This document shows, piece after piece, positions 1-12,694 of a DNA stretch of 64,000 nucleotides. A program made the translations under genes and the position numbers. The notes under the pieces were generated by a model. That model searched no databases. It was not told the DNA's origin and saw only the letters and a program-made list of their open reading frames with translations. Each line of letters opens with the position of its first letter. Within the stretch, counting starts at the first letter, position 1. Origin of the DNA: Timema cristinae (Eukaryota; Arthropoda; Insecta; Phasmatodea; Timematidae); the NCBI GenBank assembly GCA_039000515.1, contig JBCFYV010000024.1:42419979-42483978 (forward strand), read 5' to 3'.

Positions 1-315
1 GATGAATCACGGAAAATCAATAATGTAAACGTTAAAATAATCTAAAGTGTTCATCAAAGATGAAAGATGAACGAAAGCAGCCAACTTTTGTTCACTGGTG
101 ATGAAACACAGAGGATGAGTCATCCAAACTAAATACAGTAAACATGTGCTTGCCTGTTCCTCTTCGGTGAACGCCAATCTTCTTCATACGTCACCTTGAT
201 GACCAGTGTAAACTAAATTATGTTCATTCAGTGACTTCACTCTCGATGATCATCCTAGATGACCAGTGTAAATTCGCCTTATAGTTAGTATTAAGTTATA
301 TTGAAAATCTTCAAT
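1..315. other. Intergenic, no gene seen
   Basis: No coding signal. A short sequence GATGACCAGTGTAAA occurs twice, near 199 and 258. Confidence 0.5.
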
Positions 316-792
316 GGGCTCACACCACTATCATCATCCCCTTATCTCATCGGGACATGGAAAGAGCCTCCACAGAAAGGCTGTAATATTAGTACATTCG
401 GGCGTCCCCTACATTAGTACTGTCTAATCTTTCCTCAAACTGTGGGCTACCTGGCTGTCTAGGGGTAAGGTGTTGGACTTCTGTGCTGGAGGTCCGGGGT
501 TCAATCCTCGGTCACGGCACAGATTTATCTGATTTCCAAACCCTTCCTTCACCTCTGACAAGACGTGTATTAATCACAACTTGTGAATATGTGGAATGCC
601 AGGCTTCCACCGTGGTTCGGATCCCACGTTAAACTGTAGGTCCTCCATTTCATCTCACAATCACCCTACCATTACACATGAACGTAAGTACGAATAACCC
701 GAATGGGTAGTAAGACGTGGTGTTAATAGTAATAATAATATTTTCCTCTAATTGAACTACAAATTGATGTAGCCCAGACCCGCCATTATTAA
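316..792 (+). mobile_element. SINE family C copy split by a SINE A insertion
   Basis: The stretch 316-445 (CTCATCGGGACATGGAAAGA) and 745-792 (CAAATTGATGTAGCCCAGAC) match successive parts of the C copy at 12695-12993. Between them lies a SINE A copy. The tRNA-like head is missing. Confidence 0.7.
446..741 (+). mobile_element. SINE family A copy, nested in SINE C
   Basis: tRNA-like head with box A (GTCTAGGGGTAAGG) and box B (GGTTCAATCC), family body, and a TAA-type tail. The CCCGAA(T/C)GGG hairpin is partly preserved. Possible degenerate duplication TTTCCTC on both sides. Confidence 0.8.
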
Positions 793-1381
793 CGTTGATA
801 CAGGGAAGAATATTTTGATTCCAACCAGACAGCAACATTTATATATTTTTTTCTCCACCCTCTCTACTTTAATGCCGTATTATTCTTTCGCCTCTTCCTC
901 CCACCCTCTTTCATCTTGTTCGTGTTCTAAATTGGGCGTGTGCTATCGCTTCCTACACCTTGAACAAAAGACAAACAAATTTCCATGTTAATTTTGTTAC
1001 ATATCAGACGGAACTTTTAAGTTCAAAAAACCTCTATGTTACGTACGCTTCATTTGTAGCGTGGATCTGAAAATTTGTTTTAGTAGATCAGTGGGATAAA
1101 TATTTAGAATTTTTTAAAAAATACTTTTAATATAAATAAAATTTAAAATAAGATGATATTAGCTGCTAGTTTTTTATTGTAAAATTACATCAATAACAGT
1201 TATAAAATTTACAATAATAAATATTTTATTAGTTTTTTGTCAATTTATTTAGCGTAAGCTTGGGAAGTTTTTTAAAGTTTGGCCTTAATTTAGGAAAGTA
1301 AAATATTAAATAAGCGTGCTATGTATATAGCACGTTTAATCAGAATTTCGTTCGCTTGCTCAGCAAAAAAAAGTTTCAAAT

Positions 1382-1414
<33 letters not shown>

Positions 1415-1659
1415 TATATTATATATATATATATATATTATAAAACTGTTTGAATAGTTTTTTATTTTTTGGTTTATATATATATATGTATATTTGTAAT
1501 TATTTTTTAGTTTATATATAAACTATTTGATTTTTTGCTGCGCAAGCGAATGAAATTCTGACTATCCAAAATAAATTGCGTGTACTTTACAAGATGAAGT
1601 AACGTTATGAATTCATAAAGAGTCGTATTATTTAAATTTAAGAATTACTTTCGTTTTTT
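793..1659. other. AT-rich intergenic DNA with (TA)n
   Basis: No gene seen. A TA dinucleotide tract occupies about 1381-1438, flanked by AT-rich sequence; imperfect inverted symmetry around 1340-1560 (GAATTTCGTTCGCTTGC near 1345 and GCAAGCGAATGAAATTC near 1543) suggests a fold-back element. Confidence 0.5.
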
Positions 1660-1912
1660 TAGCACTGCATCTTTCTAACCGTTTGGGTTATACGCTTATG
1701 TACTATTTACACTAATAATTCTAGAGATTAATAAAATTATACTTATAGAAGAAGTGTACCCAAATTTGCGTGGTGGAAGAGTGGAGAACCGTTTTGTAAA
1801 CGCCTCCTTCAGTATACCCGACAGAGATTAGAAACTGTATCTCTCCGTCATTGGCAGTCTAGTCTACTGCGAGAATAGCGCGTTAGGCCGTGCGACCACC
1901 GAAGAGGGTTAC
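1660..1912 (-). mobile_element. SINE family B copy
   Basis: Shared 3' tail at the low end, B body, and the complement of the tRNA-like head (ACCGAAGAGGG) at the high end. Confidence 0.7.
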
Positions 1913-2405
1913 CTTAATTTGTTAATGCACTTAAGACTTGCCTATCATAATTTCCTACCCGAAGACTGTATGGTCACATGTTCTAAGGAGTAAAGTTCGA
2001 AAAAAAAGACCCGATTGCCGATGATTAGATCAGTGCTTGCCTATTGTAAATGAGGTGGCTCGTTCTTTTCCTCCAAGCACAGGTAAATATATTTCCTTTA
2101 AAGTTATACCTTCCTCATTCCTACTTCATTAGTTTAAATATGCGAATAGCTAGAACGGGTAGTACGACACTTCACACACACATACACACACGTACACGAT
2201 CACCAAGCTAATTATTATTTGACATTCATGTGTTTGGAGACACTAACACCTTGGATCGTCTGAACTTTTATAAAGTTCTGTAACACTTGTAATATTCCCT
2301 AATAAATCTTTCCATAAAATATTTAACTAGGGTTCGAACCATTAACTTTCTCAAGGGTAACTTTTACCTATCGGTAGGGACAAAGCTGGCATTATTGAAC
2401 AAGTA

Positions 2406-2626
2406 CAGTAGCCCCATGGCTTCTTTGGTGCTGACTGACAGCTAACGGCTTTGAAAAGTTACCAGACCAAATTATGTATCCCTACGCCGAGAGATATGAT
2501 CTGCAAAAACATGTATTTAGCAGCTGTCACTTCTGACAGTCAAAACTTTGGCATATACCTAAATGTTGACTGTCAGAAGTCAGCTGTGAGCTGTTAGTCA
2601 GCACCAAAGAAGCCATGGGGCTACTG
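2406..2626 (+). mobile_element. Palindromic MITE, TA-flanked (copy 1)
   Basis: Begins CAGTAGCCCCATGGCTTC and ends with its complement, GAAGCCATGGGGCTACTG, with TA on both sides as for Tc1/mariner targets. Inside is a second palindrome (CTTCTGACAGTCAA...TTGACTGTCAGAAG). No coding capacity. Confidence 0.88.
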
Positions 2627-2628
2627 TA

Positions 2629-4075
2629 GTTGCGTAATATACCAACCGCATAGTGAAGTGGTTTATTGTTTTTTAATCTTTCTTTAAAAAAACATGTAAT
2701 GTTTTCATAGGGATTTTTTTTAGTACCGTGTCTTACTACCTGTTCAGGTTATACGTATAAGAGACGGCTTATTAAAATTATACTTGTTTTCTTGTGGGAA
2801 AAATTTTAATTTATTTTTAATTAAAGCTTAATTTGGGATACTACAAAATTATTAATTAAACGATAATATTAGAACTGGGAAACGCGTTTTTGTTTCTTTT
2901 TGCTCCACGTCTCCCTAAAAGCTGGAATAACCTCATCCACATTAGTGAATTAGGAATAAAATAACTAATTTTAGTGGAAACATACCACATCTGCGTATAA
3001 GAAGAGGATAAAATCATTCAAGGAAATCTATCTTAGTAAATTCAGCCGAGACACAAACCCCAACATCCCTGTCACCAGCACACCAAAATATACAAGACCA
3101 ACGCATTTACCTGTGTGTCCACATGTGCTGAAAAAGTAGAACCATCTTATTTATGTGGTTAAGTATTATATCATAAATAAAATATGTTCTACCTCTTTTC
3201 TCTTGTTAACCTTTTATTAAACACAAAGCTATATACATATATAAAGATCACGGGCAACTTCGAAATTTCGAATCCTAATTCGAATTTAGGATTCGTGTTC
3301 AATTATAAATTCCTAATCTTAATGCTTGAAAAACTTTATTCAAATTCTAAATTTAAATTCCAAATACGTCCTGGATACGTATTCGATGTTATTTAGTTTG
3401 AAATTAAAATCTTAAGATAAACTTTTTTAAATAATTTAGATTTTTATTTAAATTATCATCAATCCAATTTTTAAACATAATCAAAATAAAATCATAGTGG
3501 TATAGGTAAGTAGAGTAGCCTTATTTAAATTTTATTTAAATGGATTAAGTTACATTATTTGACCTGAGCATAGAAATTTGAGAATTTCATTATGCTAATA
3601 ACTTTTTATTAAACTCTTTTTTTTTAAGAATAACCTAACAGATTTTTTTAATGATGATAAAATATTTTATTCGAGTTCTAGTTCGATTTGGAACACTTTC
3701 ATAATGAAATATTTAATTCTGATTTGATTTGAGAATTTTCCAAATTCGATTCGGAATCGATTCGTATTAGTAAGAAAATTCAGGATTAGAATAGAAATTT
3801 AAAATTTTGAATACGCACAGCTTTTATACATACGATACATACTATTATAATAATTATTAATATTATATTGATAATATTTTATAAACTGACACCAGAAGAA
3901 AACAAATTACATTTAAAATAAAATGTTTGAGTATTCGAATGTTCCATGAAGATCCGATCTCGTCTCCACAGTTGACGAAGTAGCCAGGTTTGTTCAGTAA
4001 GGCTCATTGAAAGAATATTCTGGATGTTTGTCCATCCTGAAACCATAACCACAAAGTATCTCAACTTTTTTTTAT
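2629..4075. other. AT-rich intergenic DNA
   Basis: No gene supported. Around 3260-3800 are many AATTCGAAT-like words in both orientations, suggesting a degenerate, self-complementary repeat. Confidence 0.5.
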
Positions 4076-4604
4076 GTAACCACGGTGTCTTAATCTCTAT
4101 TCAGGTTATACGCATATATGATAACTCACTTTGCTCGTTGAGGGTTCCACCCCCCAAACCCCTAATGAGAATGTAAATTAATGTAATTCCAGAGCAGTTT
4201 TTTGATAGGTCTTAAAATTTAGCCACAAGAATTTTTTTGGGTGTTAAAAATTAAATATTTTAACTTTTCGGATTTTTCCCGTCGGTTACAAGCTAGAAGC
4301 TAGAAGTTTACCAAATTTCAAGTTTCTATCTCATCTGTAAGTGGGTAAACATTAATGTCAGTGAGCGAGTCAGCCATGTGGAATTATAGTAGTATAACTA
4401 CTCTAATGGGGTAGGGATGAGGAAGGAAGCATTTTAGAGGTAGTATACCCACATTTGCATGGAAGGAGAGTGGGAAGGCATTTATAAAAAATCCACTACC
4501 ATTAGACCTGACCGGAATTCAAACCGCAATCTACCCGTCATTAGCAGACCAGTATAACAACGAGAATGATGCCTTAGACCAATCGGACATTGAAGCGGGT
4601 TACT
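4076..4604 (-). mobile_element. SINE family B copy interrupted by an unknown insertion
   Basis: B sequence at 4076-4130 and 4383-4604 is separated by about 255 bases. ATAACT(C/A) occurs at both edges of the insertion and could be its target duplication. Confidence 0.55.
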
Positions 4605-4650
4605 TTCAATTGATATGGAATATATATATATTGTATAACAGGGTCACCCG

Positions 4651-4886
4651 TTTCGGTGGCCGCGTGGTCTAAGGCGTCTCTCTAGCAATATACTGGACTG
4701 TTGACGATGGGGAGGTCGGGACTCGGACTGGAGGATATTTTTTTTCATAAATGGTTTCCCACTCTTTTTCCACGCGTTTTTGAGTACAATTCCTATAAAT
4801 TCATCTTATTCGTCCCAAGTTTGTTATCTTAATTAAAATATATGCGTACAACTCGAACAGGTAGTTAAACCCGATGAATAATATAC
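4651..4886 (+). mobile_element. SINE family B copy
   Basis: Head TTTCGGTGGCCGCGTGGTCT, degenerate box B, and the shared tail (ACTCGAACAGGTAGT). Confidence 0.65.
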
Positions 4887-4895
4887 CCATGTATA

Positions 4896-4940
<45 letters not shown>
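4880..4940. repeat. (TA)n microsatellite
   Basis: About 60 bases of near-perfect TA dinucleotides. Confidence 0.9.
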
Positions 4941-4944
<4 letters not shown>

Positions 4945-4989
4945 AAGTGGGCTTACACAGGGAAAGTATAGATATGGCGTGGCTGGGCA

Positions 4990-5322
4990 ACATCATTCGT
5001 AGCCCAGTAGTGGTAATATTAGCCAGTACTAAAGTACCGGTTCCCAGGGGACACCCGAATATACTAATCGTGGTACATCCTTTCCGTGAAGGCTCTTTCC
5101 ATGTCCCGGTGAGATGAGAATGATGGTGATAGTGAGTAAAAGGGTTTGAAACCAGTGGAAACGCTTAAAACCCCTAACTTAAACTCAATCAACCAAACCC
5201 TGGTGATCGCTGGGGTGACTCCCCTTCCGGGTAAAATACCCAAGGTAACAGCCGGAAATCGAATCCCGAGACCCTTAGGCTCGTAGCCACAAGTGCACTG
5301 GCCACTACACCACGGGTCCAAT
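4990..5322 (-). mobile_element. SINE family C copy with complete tRNA-like head
   Basis: On the minus strand it starts GGACCCGTGGTGTAGTGGCC (box A-like), has box B (GGGATTCGATTTCC), then the C body with CTCACCGGGACATGGAAAG. Confidence 0.75.
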
Positions 5323-5391
5323 CACGGGAAAGTAAAGAGCCAAGTCAAACGACTACTGGGTAGATTTTATCGTAAGAAACAATATAATGTA

Positions 5392-5627
5392 CAGTGGCCC
5401 CATGGCTTATTTGGTGCTGACTGACAGCTCACAGCTGACAGATAACGGCTTTGAAAAGTTACCAGAACAAATCATGTATCCCTACGCCGAATTATATGAT
5501 CTGCAAAAAACATGTGTTTAGCAGCTGTCACTTCTGATAGTCAAAATTTAGGTATATACCTAAATGTGGACTGTCAGAAGTCAGCTGTGAGATGTCAGTC
5601 AGCACCAAAGAAGCCATGGGGCTACTG
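5392..5627 (+). mobile_element. Palindromic MITE, TA-flanked (copy 2)
   Basis: Same ends and internal palindrome as the copy at 2406-2626. Lies just beyond the 3' end of the aldo-keto reductase gene. One end is mutated to CAGTGGCCCC. Confidence 0.87.
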
Positions 5628-5737
5628 TAAGTCCAGTTGTAAACATTAAAAGGGTCATATTGACACTATTATTATTATTATTATTATTGTTCCGTAGGGG
5701 AACCTCAGACTCAAAAAGGCTGGTAGACTGTGCACTA

Positions 5738-8700
5738 TTATAATAAAATCATGCTAGATTTCCAGACAAACCCTTTGTGTATGTTGCCAGAGAAGAGCCG
5801 ACATTGGCTTCCCCTGTCTAGAGCGTCAAGTTGCTTCACATCCTCGTCATCCAGGTTGAAATCAAATATCTGGGAACAAAGCACCAGAACGAAAGCACAG
5901 GTTAAGAACCTATAACAGGATTCTGGTTATAAAGAAACTTATAAATAATATAAACACTTTTTTCTTTGCGGTAAACATCAGTATCGTTTCACAATCTTCG
6001 TAAATTTGGAGAAATATCATCATATAGACACACGAATCGAATCCAGGACCCTTGTCTTAGCTTGGCTATATAATAACGTTACTCTTTAATCCATAATGGT
6101 ATGCGCATTCGTACAGTTACTATCATTGTGCTCCCTAGCACTACACTAGCACTCAAACAACACTCAGCCCAGTCCTTAAATACCACCCCTTCACTAACAC
6201 TATACAGCTTACACTAACCCTCAAACACTCAGCTACAGTCTTGCATATGACCCTAACACTCAAACAACACTTAGCCCCTCCTAGCATACCACCCCACCCC
6301 CTCCCCCCTATGATGGCCGCTAGCGGATGTTCACCTGAATGTTCTGTCGGATTCTGTCAGGATTGCTGCTCTTGGGAATGACGGAGATTCCTCTCTGCAC
6401 GATGTGACGTAGGAGTACCTGAGCTGACGTCTTACCGTGCTTTTCTGCGATCTTCACTACCACAGGTTCGGTCAGAGGACTAAGACGGGGGATGCTGCCA
6501 TTGGCGTCAAACAAACACCATTAGAATTACAAAAGTTCTATACGATATTACTTTAACAGTTTAAATAAAGAAACAATCATTATACAATTTGGTATCAAGT
6601 CATTATGGTACTTGAATCAACACACCCATATCAAATCAAACTGTTCAAAGATAACTCTAGATATATTTTTATTAGATTTATCTTCACCATAGTATTCTCA
6701 ACTCAGCTCCCGAGCTGAGTTTGTGCGTGTGCGTGTGAGGTATTGGAGTAAAAGGGAAAATAAAATTCAATAAATGTGTGCAGTGCATTCGTATTTGTGT
6801 GATTACTCGAAATTTTCCGCAGTGATGGAGAGGAACAAAGCGAAAACTTTTCTTGTTGATAACTAATATGTCTCTATTATGACAGAATGAAGATTTGTGC
6901 ACAATGCTTATCTGTGAAGACATTCTAAAATGGTCAAAAACGGTCTTTTTTCAACGCTGTTTTTTTATTTAAATATTATATTATAATATTTCAATAATGT
7001 TCAGTATTAGAACATCTTTCGTTCATAAGGATTTTTATCATTTCACTTATTATCTATTTACATACATATTAATAAACACAAAAATGAAAATAATAATCTT
7101 TCCCAACCCCTTGGGGTTCTTAAAAATAACATAAATATCGAAATAATAATAGTTCATACAGTTTGTTTATCCCCAAATAGGGCTCATTTCCCATATATGT
7201 GGGGGTTAGTTGATTAGGAACATCTGTTTACTCTTTTTAATCATAAGTTATCCACGTGAAATATGGTTAAGGTAAATTTACGATTTTTAGCTGACTGTTT
7301 CACAGAGTTGATTGGCATGTGATGGACGCTATTAATATTAAATTGTATATTTGTCAGACCAAATATCGACTTATTTTATGGGCTTAGATTAACAAGGGAG
7401 AACTTTTAGTAGAGATGTTTTGACCACAAGATGTGCAACCGCTATTAAAATTACAACAATTATCTTTTAATAGAAGTCGAAAAGTTTACCCTCTCCACCA
7501 ATTTCAGCCCATACGAATCTCCGGAATCGGTGGGGCCATGGGTCGAAATTTTAGCAAATAATGTTGTCTGTACCGAAGTTTTCTCAAACACTTTGCAAAT
7601 ATGAATTCCTCATGTATCTCATGTATATGCAATAAATTTCTCATGTTTATATAAAGTTTCTTTAAAACTAAAATTTACGTCTCTTTGTTATATTCATTTA
7701 AGATTCTTTTTTATTTTATTTAGTTTAGAAAGGGTTTTTCTTCCGGATTTTTTTAAAATTCATATTATTACCTAAGTAGTGTGAAATTTACACACTAGTT
7801 TGATAAGTTATAGTAATTAATATGGTAAAGTGGTGATTATTAAAACAGCCTAGAGCCTCGGTGGTCATATGGTCTTAGTTTTAGACTGGATTTTTGGTGA
7901 TGGAAAGAATTTCAACCAGGTGTGCTAAAAAATTGTATTCCTTAAAGATTTACCACTCTTCCTCTCCTAAAATTCGGGTACACATTCTCTAAAATTATTA
8001 TTTCCTCGCCACTATTCAGCTAGTGTAATTAATGCAGGCGTAAAACCCTAACGGTTTCTACAGACAGGGAGAGACAATAAGCTATTAAATTACAACTCCC
8101 TGAAAAATAGTACTAGTGTATTTAGATAGTTTCTTATTTCTTGAAATGTTTTCTGGTCATAGTTTATAAACGGTTTCACCGGTTATCACACACCTTGGCC
8201 ACCTTGGTGGCCCACATGGTCTAACGTTCTACTATCGCAGTAGACTAGACCACCGATGTCGGGGAGATCGAGGTTCGAACCATGGTCAGATATATTGAGA
8301 GCGATTTTTTAAAAATTGTTTCCCATTCTCCCCACGTGAATGCGACGTGAGTATCCACTTCATCAAAATATAGCCTACCTAATGACTAAAATCATTAACG
8401 TAGTTAGTAAATGTTTGTTTGGATTTATTGGGTTGTAACACGGTTTACAGATATTTGCGTAAAGCACATAGAAGGTACACACAACGAACACCAGCCCCCA
8501 AAGGGTCCTCGATCGTAGACCGACATAGAACATTACTACAATAATAACATGAAAACATGTAGCACCCTGACGGGCTGATAATATGATTACAGTGGGTGAG
8601 GGGCAGGGAAATAATAAAAACCCACCCTATCGCCTTTATGGGGTCGTCAGGGACCTCTAAAAACATACACATACTAAGAAATAGTTAGTAAATAGGTGTA

Positions 8701-11700
8701 TAACATGAAAGGGTAGTAAGACACGGTACTTAAGCTATTTTTAACTAACTCAAGTATGTACAAATTATGTTTTGTTTTTAATACTTAATGAAACAGATAC
8801 TGAATTATATATTTTTGAACTGATGTCGAACCAGGAACCTACCTGTCTACATCCCCTCCAAGTGGGGCGAAGGCGGGTATCATGGTGGGGGACGCCAGAG
8901 GGGCATAGGCGCACACCGTGATGTCGAGAGCAGAGCAGAATGCCACCAGCTCCCTCTGTTGGAAGTACACGTGTAGTTCAACCTGCAGGTTCGACGGAGG
9001 GATGCGAGCCGACTGGAACACCCTCTTGATCTGACGGGAGTTGAAGTTGGATAAGCCGATATTGAGAGTCCTGCCGGCGTCCACTTGGGCTTCCATTGCC
9101 TGAAGACCCACCCAAAGACCGAATTTAAGTCATTTACAACCTCTAAGAAGATCCCATATTATTATTATTATTATTATTATATATTATTATCAGCACCACG
9201 CCTTAGCACTCTTTCGGGTTATACGATTAAATTAAGCTATGTTAATGAGCTAAGGGAGATAGAGATAAAATTTTAGAATAAACGTACCCGTATTTGCTCG
9301 AAGGAAGAATGAGAAGTCATTTAGAAAGAAAAAAAAATAGACACCTCCAGCCTGCTCACGGGGATTCGAACCCTGATATCTAATAAAAGAGGGACACGTG
9401 ATACCATGAGATCACCGATGCTGGCTTGCACAATACTACAGTATGATAAATAGAGCTATTATTTTTAGTACCGAATCTTACTACCCGTTCGAGTTTTACG
9501 GTTGTATACTAATCACGCTAATGGTTTATGGATTGGGAAGGTTATAATGTATATAGATAAAGTGTATCCGCATTGGAGGGAAGGGAGAGTTTATAACAAT
9601 TTTGTAGAACCACCCTCAATATACCCGATCGAGATTCGAGCCTCGTTCTCCCCGTCATTGGTAGTCTAGTCTATCTAATCTACTGCGAGAGAAGGGCGTT
9701 AGACCATGCGGCCACCGAAGTGGGTTTAACACCTTCTAAAGGCAGGCATTTGGCCTCTAGATTTGAAAGCAAAGGTTTCCTTTCTACCGTACCTTCCACA
9801 AAGCGACATGGTCTATGGTGGTATCATGCAGCAAGTTTCCAGACTCGTCCATTGGCAACATGTTCTCCCCGGTCTCTATGAGACCCCACGGTTGATGGAT
9901 TAAGTATAGATCCACATACTTGAGCTGCAAGGCCTTCAAAGATCTCTTCAGGTACTTCTCCACCCTATCAGGCTGGTAGCCGACCACTGGTAGCTGAAAT
10001 AAATGTATTCACAGTTTATCTATATTGGAACGTCTGTGGTCTTAGAAGCGGTAACGTTTGGTTTATACAAATATGGTATCCATCTTGTCAGACTGCTAGC
10101 CGACCACCGGCAGCTGAAATAAATGTATTCACAGTTGATATATGGTGGAACATCCGTGTTCTTAGAAGATATGACTTCTGATTTCTAAAAATGAGGTATG
10201 CTCCACCTTGTTAGACTGTTAGATGACTATCGGCAGCTGACACAAATTGTATCGCAGTTGATTTATATTTAACGTCTGCATTCTTAGAAGAGGTTGTGGG
10301 TGGTTTCCAAAAATGAGTTAGCTTACTTCTCCACCTTTTCAGGCAGGTAAGCATCTGTCCTCAGCTGAAACAAATGGATTCATGGCTGAGCTTTTATAAT
10401 TCACACTAAGAATGTGTTTTTATATAATCACCTATTTGTAGGCTGTCAGGGTTGAACCATAGCCCTTCTAGTCAAAGTAAGAAAAACAATATGTGTCAAT
10501 TGTAAACTTTGATCAAATTGATGTAATCTCTTATATATTTTCTGTGAATTGCGTTTTAATAACCGTTTGGGCTATCTACATTTTAAATTAATGAGTTAGG
10601 AATGATAAAGGTATATTTTAGAGTAAATTTATTGACATTAGTGTGGAGGGAAAGTGGGAACCATTTTAACCACCAAAATAATCAATCCACCCGACCGGTT
10701 TTCGAACTCCAATCGTACCGTCATAAGCAGATCAATCCAGTGAGAGAGTGACGCCTTAGACCAAAGCCCTCTTATTGTTTTGGTTTCTATCATACCTTGG
10801 TGACGATGAATAAATCCTCTCTCTTCAGCCGCCCAGAGTCGAACCATCTTTTCAAAGCCCTGCCAATGGCAGCTTCATTTCCATACAGGTAAGCCGTGTC
10901 GATGTGCCTGTAGCCAGCCTCCAAGGCCGCGTCGATGGACTCGTCCATTGATTCGTCTGAATTCTGAAATACCAGTCAAAACTAATTGTCAGATTAAAAC
11001 GATTAGTTGAGTTGAACACTATGAAAACTAGGCCATCATATATTTACATATACTAAGTACGAAAATCCACTAAATGTATCTAGGTGTTACTCCAACTATG
11101 ATAATATTGGTAAATTAGTGAAACAAATTATAACATTATATAATTTACACAATTATTGTTAATGTAATAACCAACCAAACTAATAAATACAAAGAAAATT
11201 AAAAAGTTAAATAACTATACAATCTAGGAAATGCCATCCCCTTTCTAGATAATCAAATTGCTGTAGAAAAAAGTCATGGAACACCAATACACTCAAAATT
11301 ATTGGTCCTTTACGATTCTGAATTTATCCCAAGACCTCAAGTAAGTTGTTTTTAAAGGGTGTGCCATTAAATTCTTGACTTTATATTATCGTTGATGGTA
11401 AAAATAGTTAAAATTAGGTTCATTAAATTATAATTTTTACAAAGAAATAAGAGAAAAATGCCCGAAAGATTTACTAAACTAATTTACAGTCAAAGATTTG
11501 AGTAATTGATAAGATTCTTGTCGTTTTTCACACAATCGTGGTCGAATAGAGGACACATAATCGCATTTGTTGTCCAACTGAGAGAAGACACTCTGCGCAT
11601 GCGCAGGCTTGAGTCTCCGACGACTTGCACGTTCATTGTGCCACTAGGACTCACAACAGATACAGTAGCCCCATGGCTTCTTTGGTGCTGACTGACAGCT

Positions 11701-12486
11701 CACAGCTGACTTCTGACAGTCAACATTTAGGTATATACCTAAATTTTGACCGTCACAAGAGACAGCTGCTAAACACATGTTTTTGCAGATCGTATGGTTC
11801 GGCGTAGGGATACATAATTTGGTCTGGTAACTTTTCAAATCTGTCAGTCAGCACCAAAGAAGCCATGGGGCTACTGTATTAGTATGTCGTGAAGAAAAAA
11901 AAAGATTGAGAACCACAGCCTTATTCAATAATAAAGAGAAAAAAAAATTTTAAACCTTTTTAAATACTATACCAATAAAATCAATTCTCACCCAATTACA
12001 ATGCAAACATCAAGATTTTTTTTATGTCCGATAAATACTAACGAGTCCACTGCTCATAAGTGATACTCTGTATAGAATGTTATTTATTAATGTCCAAACA
12101 TGAAACAAAATGTTAATTATCACTAACTTTAAAGTTATATTCATTTTTTTCAATTGACTTCATCAAAGTCATTGTAAACACTCTGGTCCGGTTCACGCAT
12201 GGTAAATTTAACCTAGTTAACTACATTAAATATAATGTATTGATAATAAGTATAAATTAAATGTGTCTGCATACATAGTAAATAAGAATGTTAATTACAT
12301 TATATTGATATACCTATTGAAGCATTGTTAACATTTAAAAATAATAATATAATATTTATTATAACGCGAATTTTACAGGTAAAATAAATTAATCCAAATT
12401 ATTGCTACCTGCCACGTTCCAAAACCCACAATAGGCATTTTAGCACCATTCTTAAACACGATATTCTTCACACCGACCGCCATCAT
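5738..12486 (-). CDS. Aldo-keto reductase (complete, six exons)
   Basis: NADPH-dependent carbonyl reductase of the aldo-keto reductase superfamily, expected to be a cytosolic TIM barrel. Coding exons in transcription order: 12486-12409, 10963-10796, 9993-9793, 9099-8843, 6494-6335, 5869-5738 (stop TAA 5740-5738). All introns have GT/AG ends and the phases join (0,0,0,2,0), giving about 331 residues, normal for the family. Visible motifs: [10 protein letters not shown] at the N-terminus, [13 protein letters not shown] (Asp48, Tyr53), FIVTK (Lys82), YLIHQPW (His115), [23 protein letters not shown] (cofactor-binding loop) and [11 protein letters not shown] near the C-terminus. The catalytic tetrad Asp-Tyr-Lys-His is intact. 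Two adjacent ATGs (12486, 12483) could start it. The style [14 protein letters not shown] resembles arthropod enzymes annotated as 1,5-anhydrofructose reductase or alcohol dehydrogenase (NADP+), but the substrate cannot be deduced. Intron 2 holds tandem copies of the exon-3 acceptor. Confidence 0.93.
7851..8056 (+). mobile_element. SINE family B copy in AKR intron 4
   Basis: Degenerate: CCTCGGTGGTCATATGGTCT head and CTCTTCCTCTCC body remain, the tail is eroded. Confidence 0.55.
8203..8413 (+). mobile_element. SINE family B copy in AKR intron 4
   Basis: Clear tRNA-like head with CGCAGTAGACTAGAC and box B GAGGTTCGAACC; the 3' tail is missing. Confidence 0.65.
9191..9423 (-). mobile_element. 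SINE family B copy in AKR intron 3
   Basis: Follows a (TTA)n tail at about 9159-9188; tail hairpin degraded to CTTTCGGGTTATACG, box B complement GGGGATTCGAACCC present. Confidence 0.65.
9463..9725 (-). mobile_element. SINE family B copy in AKR intron 3
   Basis: Tail, body and head complement (ATGCGGCCACCGAAGTGGG) all recognisable; ends 67 bases from AKR exon 3. Confidence 0.75.
9950..10400 (-). repeat. Tandem copies of the exon-3 splice junction in AKR intron 2
   Basis: Read on the minus strand, the real acceptor of AKR exon 3 (TTTCAG then CTACCAGTGGTCGG) is preceded by three diverged copies with AG at about 10114-10116, 10237-10239 and 10365-10367, spaced 120, 123 and 128 bases. Each copy includes acceptor, intron flank and about 14 exon codons. 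Copies translate as [25 protein letters not shown] and [13 protein letters not shown], against [14 protein letters not shown] in the real exon. All three carry an in-frame stop. Confidence 0.85.
10540..10770 (-). mobile_element. SINE family B copy in AKR intron 2
   Basis: Body GAGGGAAAGTGGGAACCATT and box B complement present; adjoins AKR exon 2. Confidence 0.6.
11663..11876 (-). mobile_element. Palindromic MITE, TA-flanked (copy 3), AKR intron 1
   Basis: Same CAGTAGCCCC ends and TA flanks as the other two copies, with the interior inverted relative to them. Confidence 0.87.
11880..12400. other. AKR intron 1, AT-rich, nothing recognised
   Basis: No repeat family or conserved element seen between the MITE and exon 1. 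Confidence 0.5.
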
Positions 12487-12694
12487 GAAGAACAAAGTTT
12501 TATTTCTTGTTGTTGGAAATAGACTCGAGATTAAATGTGACATACTCACGATACCCTTTGGAGTTTACATCTTGATCTCGGTCAAAGGTCAAAAATTACC
12601 CAAGAATTGACGCAAAAGTGACAAAAAGGAAAAATAGTGATAGAGGATAAATCCACTAAATAGATTATATAAGTCGATGATGGAAATTTCTAAG

